Shown piece after piece: positions 15,991 through 20,177 of a DNA stretch of 20,177 bases (position 1 is the stretch's first letter; each line of letters starts with the position of its first letter). The translations under genes were made by a program, and so were the position numbers. The notes under the pieces were generated by a model that worked only from the letters and a program-made list of their open reading frames with translations, ran no database searches and had not been told where the DNA came from. Location of the stretch: NCBI GenBank assembly GCA_031292735.1, contig JARLGP010000048.1, positions 1 to 20,177 of the forward strand, read 5' to 3'. This DNA comes from Holophaga sp. Its GTDB lineage: Bacteria > Acidobacteriota > Holophagae > Holophagales > Holophagaceae.

Positions 15991-17526
15991 ATGGAACTCA
16001 TCGATCTGGGCAAGACTCCCATCCCGGGCCCCCACCCGGCCGGAAGGCCGCTGGAGGACCTGCCGGCCCTGGACGCCCTGGCCGCCGAGCTGGCCAGGCA
16101 GACCGCCCTGTCCGGCCCGGCGGTGGACTGGGAAAAGGTCATCCAGCTGGCCTCGGGACTGCTGGCCGAGCAGGGCAAGGACCTGAAGGTGGCCTGCCAG
16201 CTGGCCAGCGCCCTGGTGCAGACCCGCGGCCAGGAGGGCCTGGCGCTGGCCCTGCGGATTCTCCGGGACCTGCTGGAAACGTTCTGGGAGACCATGGCGC
16301 CGCCCCGGGTGCGGGCGCGCCGGAACGCGCTGGAGGCCCTGTTCGATCTGGCCGGTCAGGCCGTGGAACGCCGGCCGCCGGTCCAGTGGCCCCGGGAACG
16401 CCGGGAGGCCCTGCTGGAGGATTTCCAGGCCATCGACCAGATCCTGGCCGAGCGCATGGAGGACAGCCCGAACCTGCTCCCCCTGTCGGCGCGGGTGGCG
16501 GGCTGGGTGGAAGAAGTCGAGGAGCCCCGGCCCGAACCCCAATCCGCCGCGCCGCCGCCGAGCCAGCCGTCCAGCCCGCCCCCGGCTCCGGCGCCCCCCT
16601 CCCCGGCTCCGGCACCGGCACCCCCGGCCCCGGATCCGGCGCCGCCCCCGTCCCTGACCGACCCGGAGCATCTCCTGGACGAGGTGGGGGCCTACCTCCA
16701 CCGGGCGGGGGCCATCCTGCGCGCCCAGAAGCCCTCCGACCCGGTCCCCTACCGGCTGCACCGGCTGGCCGCGTGGCTGTCATGGGCCGAACTGCCCCCC
16801 GCCCAGGGCAACCGCACCGGGATCCCCCGGCCCCGACGGCAGGACACCTCCGGCCTCGACGCGGCGAGGACCGCCCAGAACTGGGAGCAGGTGCTGAGTT
16901 GCGCCGAGGACCTGATCGCGCCCTATCCGCTCTGGATGGACCTGAACCGCATGGCGGCCGAGGCCCTGGACGCCCTGGACCGAGGGGCCGCGGCCAGGTC
17001 GGTGGAGCAGGAGACCCGGGCCTTCCATCGCCGCCTGCCGGGACTGGCGGAGCTGTGCTTTGCCGACGGCACGCCGTTCGCGGACGAGCCCACCCGGCAG
17101 TGGCTCCAGGAGCCCGGCCAGGAAGCCGGCGGACCGGACCGGGCGGCCGCCCTGGATCCGGTGCTGGCCGAGGCCAAGGCCCTGGCCGATGGGGGGGAGC
17201 CGCTCAGGGCCGCGAGCCTGCTCGCCCTGGCCGCCAGGAGCGCGGGATCCGGCCGGGCGTCGTTCCAGCTGCGGACCGCCCTCTGCGCTGGCCTGGCCCG
17301 GTTCCGGAGCGCCAAGGTGATGGCGGCCATGGCCGAGGACCTGCTTTCGGACCTGGAGGCCTTCCAGGTGCACCGCTGGGAACCGGAGCTGGCCCTGGCC
17401 GCCTTGAAGGCGATGCTGGAAGGGCTGCGCTCGAATCCATCAATTAATGATAAAATTATAGAAAAAATCCTGATGCGACTGGTATCGCTGGATCCCTCCT
17501 TGGCGCTGAAACTTGAACAACCTTGA
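15991..17526 (+). CDS. tssA: T6SS tail-assembly protein TssA (VasJ-type)
   Basis: TssA proteins prime tube and sheath polymerisation and stay at the distal end or baseplate. The 511-residue product begins with an ImpA-type N-terminal domain (about 1-175, MELIDLGKTPIPG, then LETFWETMAPPRVRARRNAL). A low-complexity Pro/Ala linker (about 178-222) follows, then a helical C-terminal domain. The last part has AFHRRLPGLAELCFADGTPF followed by ADEPTRQWL, the signature of VasJ-type C-terminal domains. The open frame extends upstream into tssM, but the ATG at 15991 is chosen because family homology starts there, 29 nt after the tssM stop. No ribosome-binding site is visible. The last thirty codons turn abruptly AT-rich (SINDKIIEKILM). 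A terminator-like hairpin follows. Which TssA class it belongs to is uncertain. Confidence 0.88.
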   Translation: MELIDLGKTPIPGPHPAGRPLEDLPALDALAAELARQTALSGPAVDWEKVIQLASGLLAEQGKDLKVACQLASALVQTRGQEGLALALRILRDLLETFWETMAPPRVRARRNALEALFDLAGQAVERRPPVQWPRERREALLEDFQAIDQILAERMEDSPNLLPLSARVAGWVEEVEEPRPEPQSAAPPPSQPSSPPPAPAPPSPAPAPAPPAPDPAPPPSLTDPEHLLDEVGAYLHRAGAILRAQKPSDPVPYRLHRLAAWLSWAELPPAQGNRTGIPRPRRQDTSGLDAARTAQNWEQVLSCAEDLIAPYPLWMDLNRMAAEALDALDRGAAARSVEQETRAFHRRLPGLAELCFADGTPFADEPTRQWLQEPGQEAGGPDRAAALDPVLAEAKALADGGEPLRAASLLALAARSAGSGRASFQLRTALCAGLARFRSAKVMAAMAEDLLSDLEAFQVHRWEPELALAALKAMLEGLRSNPSINDKIIEKILMRLVSLDPSLALKLEQP

Positions 17527-17582
17527 ATTCTAGCGTTAAATCCTGCGTCCCCTCTTTCCAGGATTTATTTTTAAATTATATT
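17436..17582 (+). other. AT-rich segment spanning the tssA end and the tssA-tssB gap
   Basis: Within a very GC-rich cluster, the end of tssA and the first 55 bases of the gap are markedly AT-rich (17436-17475 and 17527-17582). The gap to tssB runs to 17665. It holds the terminator-like hairpin, then AATTATATT, which contains a TATATT -10-like box (17577-17582) with no good -35 at 17 nt. Looser pairs such as TTGAAC (17513-17518) and TTAAAT (17536-17541), 17 nt apart, also occur. A promoter for tssBC-hcp is likely somewhere here, but I cannot choose the boxes. Confidence 0.4.
17538..17572 (+). terminator. Possible intrinsic terminator or attenuator between tssA and tssB
   Basis: AAATCCTG (17538-17545) and CAGGATTT (17559-17566) form a perfect 8-bp stem with a 13-nt loop. 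The stem is followed at once by ATTTTT, giving a T-rich tail. The stem has only four G-C pairs (CCTG with CAGG), so termination may be partial. It begins 12 nt after the tssA stop, the expected place for an operon end, and would lower readthrough into tssB. Confidence 0.45.
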
Positions 17583-17652
17583 CCAAGGCAGCCAGTCCCA
17601 TCCCCCTGGATCACCCGGCCTGGCCCGGTCGATCCGTTTTCCACCCCTTGCG

Positions 17653-17658
17653 AAGGAG
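17653..17658 (+). promoter_or_regulatory. Ribosome-binding site fixing the tssB ATG start
   Basis: AAGGAG lies 7 nt before the ATG at 17666. It shows that an in-frame TTG at 17648, which overlaps this site region, is not the real start. Confidence 0.75.
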
Positions 17659-17665
17659 TCCCACC

Positions 17666-18148
17666 ATGGGCCAGCCTGCTTCCATAGCGCCCAAAGAGCG
17701 TGTGAACATCGTCTACCGCCCTGCCACCGGCGACGCCAAGGAGGAAGTGGAGCTTCCCCTGAAGGTCCTGGTCCTGGGCGATTTCACCCAGCGGGCCGAC
17801 CCCACGCCGGTGGAGGACCGGGCCCCGGTCAACATCGACAAGGATAATTTCGACGAGGTGCTCAAGGCCCACAAGCTCAGGCTGCAGACTTCCGTTCCCG
17901 ACTGCCTGTACGGGAACCAGGGCGCGGAGCTGTCCCTGGACCTGGAGTTCAAGGCGCTCCGGGATTTCGAGCCGGACGCCATCGTCTCCAGGGTGGCCGA
18001 GCTGCAGAGGCTCATGGACCTGCGGGACGCGCTCAAGGCGCTCAAGGGCCCCCTGGGCAACATCCCTGAATTTCGTAAGAAGCTGCAGGACCTGATCGAG
18101 GATCCCGGCTCCCGGGAGCGGCTCCTCAACGAACTGGGCATCGAGTAG
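17666..18148 (+). CDS. tssB: T6SS contractile sheath small subunit TssB (VipA)
   Basis: TssB pairs with TssC to build the contractile sheath around the Hcp tube; contraction fires the puncturing tip. The 160-residue length is normal. Family features are the start MGQPASIAPKERVNIVYRP, the strand ELPLKVLVLGDFTQR (with the conserved LGDF), NIDKDNFDEVLKAH, and the helical C-terminus LQRLMDLRDALKALKGPLGN ending RLLNEL. The start is ATG 17666, fixed by AAGGAG at 17653. tssC follows 9 nt after the stop. The 139-nt gap before the gene contains a hairpin and AT-rich DNA, so it probably opens a second T6SS transcription unit. Confidence 0.96.
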   Translation: MGQPASIAPKERVNIVYRPATGDAKEEVELPLKVLVLGDFTQRADPTPVEDRAPVNIDKDNFDEVLKAHKLRLQTSVPDCLYGNQGAELSLDLEFKALRDFEPDAIVSRVAELQRLMDLRDALKALKGPLGNIPEFRKKLQDLIEDPGSRERLLNELGIE

Positions 18149-18157
18149 GAGACCGCC

Positions 18158-19642
18158 ATGAGCGACGAACCCAAGCAGACCGAGACCAGCAGCGCCGGCG
18201 AAGGCGGCGGGGGAAGCCTCCTGGACAACGTCATCCAGGCCACCCGGCTCAAGCCGTCCGACGAGGGCTACGGGGTCACCCGGACCGGCGTCCAGGCCCT
18301 GATCCAGGAACTGGTGAAGCCTGACCGGGCCGGAGTCCGGGTCACCCAGGCCCTGGCCGACGACATGATCGCCGCCCTGGACCAGCAGCTCGGCGCCCAG
18401 GTGGACGCCATCCTGCACGCCCCGGGCTTCCAGCGCCTGGAGTCGCTCTGGCGCTCCCTGCGCTACCTGGTGGAGCACACCGACTTCCGGGAGAACATCC
18501 GGATCGAGATCCTGAGCGTGAGCAAGGAGGATCTCCAGGCCGATTTCGAGGACGCGGCCGACCTCACCAAGACCGGCCTGTACAAGACCGTCTACAGCCG
18601 GGAGTATGGCCAATTCGGCGGCAAGCCCTACGGGCTGATCGTGGGCGACTACGCGTTCGGCCCCGGCGGCCAGGACCTGAAGCTGCTCCAGGGCATCGCC
18701 GGCGTCGCCTGCGTGGCCCACGCGCCGTTCGTGGCAGCCGCCGGCAGCGAGTTCTTCGGCCTCACCGATTTCACCGGGTTGCCCAACCTCAAGGACATCA
18801 AGTCCATCTTCGAGATGCCGCAGTACGCCAAGTGGCGCGGCTTCCGGGAATCCGAGGACGCGCGCTACGTGAGCCTCACCCTGCCCTCCTTCCTGCTGCG
18901 GATTCCCTATGGCCCGGCCACCCGGCCGGCCAAGAGCTTCAACTACACCGAGGCGGTGGCCGGCAGCGAACAGCATTTCCTGTGGGGCAGCTCCGCCTTC
19001 GCCTTCGCCGCCCGGATCACCGCCAGCTTCGCCCAGTACCGCTGGTGCGCCAACATCATCGGCCCCCAGGGCGGCGGCGCGGTGGAGGACATGATGGTCT
19101 ACCAGTACGAGGCCATGGGCGAACTGCAGAACAAGATTCCCACCCAGGTGCTCATCTCGGAACGGCGGGAATTCGAGCTGGCCGAGGCCGGCTTCATCGC
19201 CTTGACCATGCGCAAGGGCAGCGACAACGCCGCCTTCTTCTCCGCCAATTCGGTCCAGCAGCCCAGGACCTTCGGCAACAACCCCGAGGGCAAGGCCGCC
19301 GAGCTCAACTTCAAGCTGGGCACCCAGCTGCCGTACATCTTCGTGGTGTGCCGGCTGGCCCACTACATCAAGGTGATCCAGCGGGAGAACATCGGCACCT
19401 GGAAGGAGCGGGCGGAACTGGACCTGGAACTCAACACCTGGCTCGGACAGTACATCTCGGACCAGGACAACCCGTCCGCGAGCACCCGCAGCCGGCGCCC
19501 GCTGCGCAAGGCCTCCATCGTCGTGTCGGAGCTGGAAGGGGATCCGGGCTGGTACCGGGTGGAGATGAAAGTGCAGCCCCATTTCAAGTACATGGGAGCC
19601 TCCTTCAGCCTTTCCCTGGTCGGGAAGCTGGACAAGCAGTAG
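18158..19642 (+). CDS. tssC: T6SS contractile sheath large subunit TssC (VipB)
   Basis: TssC is the larger sheath subunit; its beta-strand and helix interlock with TssB and neighbouring TssC molecules, and ClpV recycles the pair. The 494-residue length is standard. After a flexible Ser/Gly-rich N-terminus come the family motifs: FQRLESLWRSLRYLVEHTDF, ILSVSKEDLQADFEDA, YGQFGGKPYGLIVGDYAFG, FEMPQYAKWRGFRESEDARY, then LRIPYG and FNYTEAV. The C-terminal portion has YIFVVCRLAHYIKVIQRENI and LNTWLGQYISDQDNPS. It ends in the beta-rich GWYRVEMKVQPHFKYMGASF. The start follows the tssB stop by 9 nt with GGAG just upstream. hcp begins 42 nt after the stop. Confidence 0.97.
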   Translation: MSDEPKQTETSSAGEGGGGSLLDNVIQATRLKPSDEGYGVTRTGVQALIQELVKPDRAGVRVTQALADDMIAALDQQLGAQVDAILHAPGFQRLESLWRSLRYLVEHTDFRENIRIEILSVSKEDLQADFEDAADLTKTGLYKTVYSREYGQFGGKPYGLIVGDYAFGPGGQDLKLLQGIAGVACVAHAPFVAAAGSEFFGLTDFTGLPNLKDIKSIFEMPQYAKWRGFRESEDARYVSLTLPSFLLRIPYGPATRPAKSFNYTEAVAGSEQHFLWGSSAFAFAARITASFAQYRWCANIIGPQGGGAVEDMMVYQYEAMGELQNKIPTQVLISERREFELAEAGFIALTMRKGSDNAAFFSANSVQQPRTFGNNPEGKAAELNFKLGTQLPYIFVVCRLAHYIKVIQRENIGTWKERAELDLELNTWLGQYISDQDNPSASTRSRRPLRKASIVVSELEGDPGWYRVEMKVQPHFKYMGASFSLSLVGKLDKQ

Positions 19643-19684
19643 CGCGGCAGGGCCCGCGGCCCGCCTTTCCGAGGAGACAGCAGC

Positions 19685-20167
19685 ATGTCTGAATGCATCT
19701 ACCTGAAAATATCCGATCCCCAGATCAAGGGCGATGTGCCGGAAAACGAGAAGAACGACAAGAACCTGAAGGACACCATCAGGGTCCAGGGTTTCCAGCA
19801 CCTCATCCAGATCCCCACCGATCCGCTGACCGGGGTGATCAAGGGCGGGCGGCTGCACGGCGCCATCGTCATCACCAAGGAGGTGGACAAGAGCAGCCCG
19901 CTGCTGCTCAAGGCCCTGTGCGGAGGAGAGGAGATCAAGACCCTCGAATTGCTTTGGTACAAGACCGTCGCCGGCAAGGCGACGCACTACTTCACCACCG
20001 AGCTGAAGACCGTCCACGTGGTGAACATCAAGACCTATTTTCCCAACTGCCTGCTGCCGGAAACCAGGGAGATGGGCCACATGGAGGACGTGGCCTTCAA
20101 CTACACGAAGATCCGCTGGACCTACCTGGACGGCGGGATCGAGGGCACCGATCCGGCCGACAAGTAG
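19685..20167 (+). CDS. hcp: T6SS inner-tube protein Hcp (TssD)
   Basis: Hcp forms stacked hexameric rings that make the tube inside the sheath and carries small effectors in its lumen. The 160-residue product matches the Hcp1 family length and pattern: IYLKISDPQIKGDV at the start, FQHLIQIPTDPLTG, GRLHGAIVITKEVDKSSPLL, then HYFTTELKTVHVVNI, and FNYTKIRWTYLDGG at the end. There is no C-terminal effector extension. A GAGGAG ribosome-binding site lies 8 nt before the ATG. The gene follows tssC closely, so tssB, tssC and hcp probably share a transcript. After the stop only ten bases remain. They include an ATG at 20172 with no ribosome-binding site visible, which might begin the next T6SS gene but cannot be judged. 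Confidence 0.96.
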   Translation: MSECIYLKISDPQIKGDVPENEKNDKNLKDTIRVQGFQHLIQIPTDPLTGVIKGGRLHGAIVITKEVDKSSPLLLKALCGGEEIKTLELLWYKTVAGKATHYFTTELKTVHVVNIKTYFPNCLLPETREMGHMEDVAFNYTKIRWTYLDGGIEGTDPADK

Positions 20168-20177
20168 CCCCATGGCC

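Noticed and set aside
17648..17665. TTG start six codons upstream of the tssB ATG
   Set aside because: The ribosome-binding site AAGGAG lies inside this extension and points to the ATG at 17666.
17576..20173. An 865-codon open frame on the minus strand opposite tssB, tssC and hcp
   Set aside because: It spans three clear plus-strand genes and the gaps between them, and its translation has no family motif; it is a codon-bias shadow.
1..20177. tRNA, rRNA, CRISPR, insertion sequences or long repeats
   Set aside because: Nothing resembling these was seen on reading both strands. Genes are tightly packed and no direct-repeat array is visible.

Overview
The window is uniformly GC-rich, with strong G/C bias at third codon positions, and comes from a diderm (Gram-negative) bacterium. 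Lpt lipopolysaccharide-export genes, a TssJ outer-membrane lipoprotein and a type VI secretion system (T6SS) all imply an outer membrane. Gene content and codon style fit Acidobacteriota of the Holophaga/Geothrix type. That placement is an impression from the proteins, not a measured phylogeny, and a GC-rich proteobacterium cannot be excluded.

Region 1 (1-7068, all minus strand) is a tightly packed housekeeping operon. In transcription order it holds a MobA-like nucleotidyltransferase, accA, recJ, a 571-residue membrane-anchored LptC/LptA-like protein, lptB and rpoN (sigma-54, C-terminus cut by the window edge). Every junction is a stop/start overlap of 4 or 1 nt, so translational coupling through all six genes is likely. 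The lpt-lptB-rpoN order is the classic one of many diderms. The unusual point is that one large polypeptide appears to do the work of both LptC and LptA.

Region 2 (7122-9631, all minus strand) holds three looser genes. They are a Dot1-like SAM methyltransferase fold carrying an export signal, a REC-GGEEF response-regulator diguanylate cyclase with an intact I-site, and a short SDR-fold protein lacking the catalytic Tyr-Lys pair. A good sigma-70-like promoter precedes the methyltransferase. A -24/-12 (sigma-54) promoter-like site precedes the SDR gene.

Region 3 (9790 to the right edge, plus strand) is a T6SS cluster in the order tssJ-tssK-tssL-tssM-tssA-tssB-tssC-hcp. The first four encode the membrane complex and baseplate connector. 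tssA encodes the tail cap/assembly coordinator, tssB and tssC the contractile sheath, and hcp the inner tube. tssE, tssF, tssG, clpV (tssH), vgrG and PAAR genes are not in the window and probably lie to the right. An AT-rich segment with an 8-bp hairpin and T-tract separates tssA from tssB, suggesting two transcription units. The divergent gap 9632-9789 separates the T6SS from the SDR gene and contains back-to-back promoter-like sequences.

I found no tRNA, rRNA, CRISPR array, insertion sequence or long repeat, and no gene-free stretch over 300 bases. I did not find a clearly undescribed system. The best leads are the exported Dot1-like methyltransferase and the LptC/LptA-like fusion.
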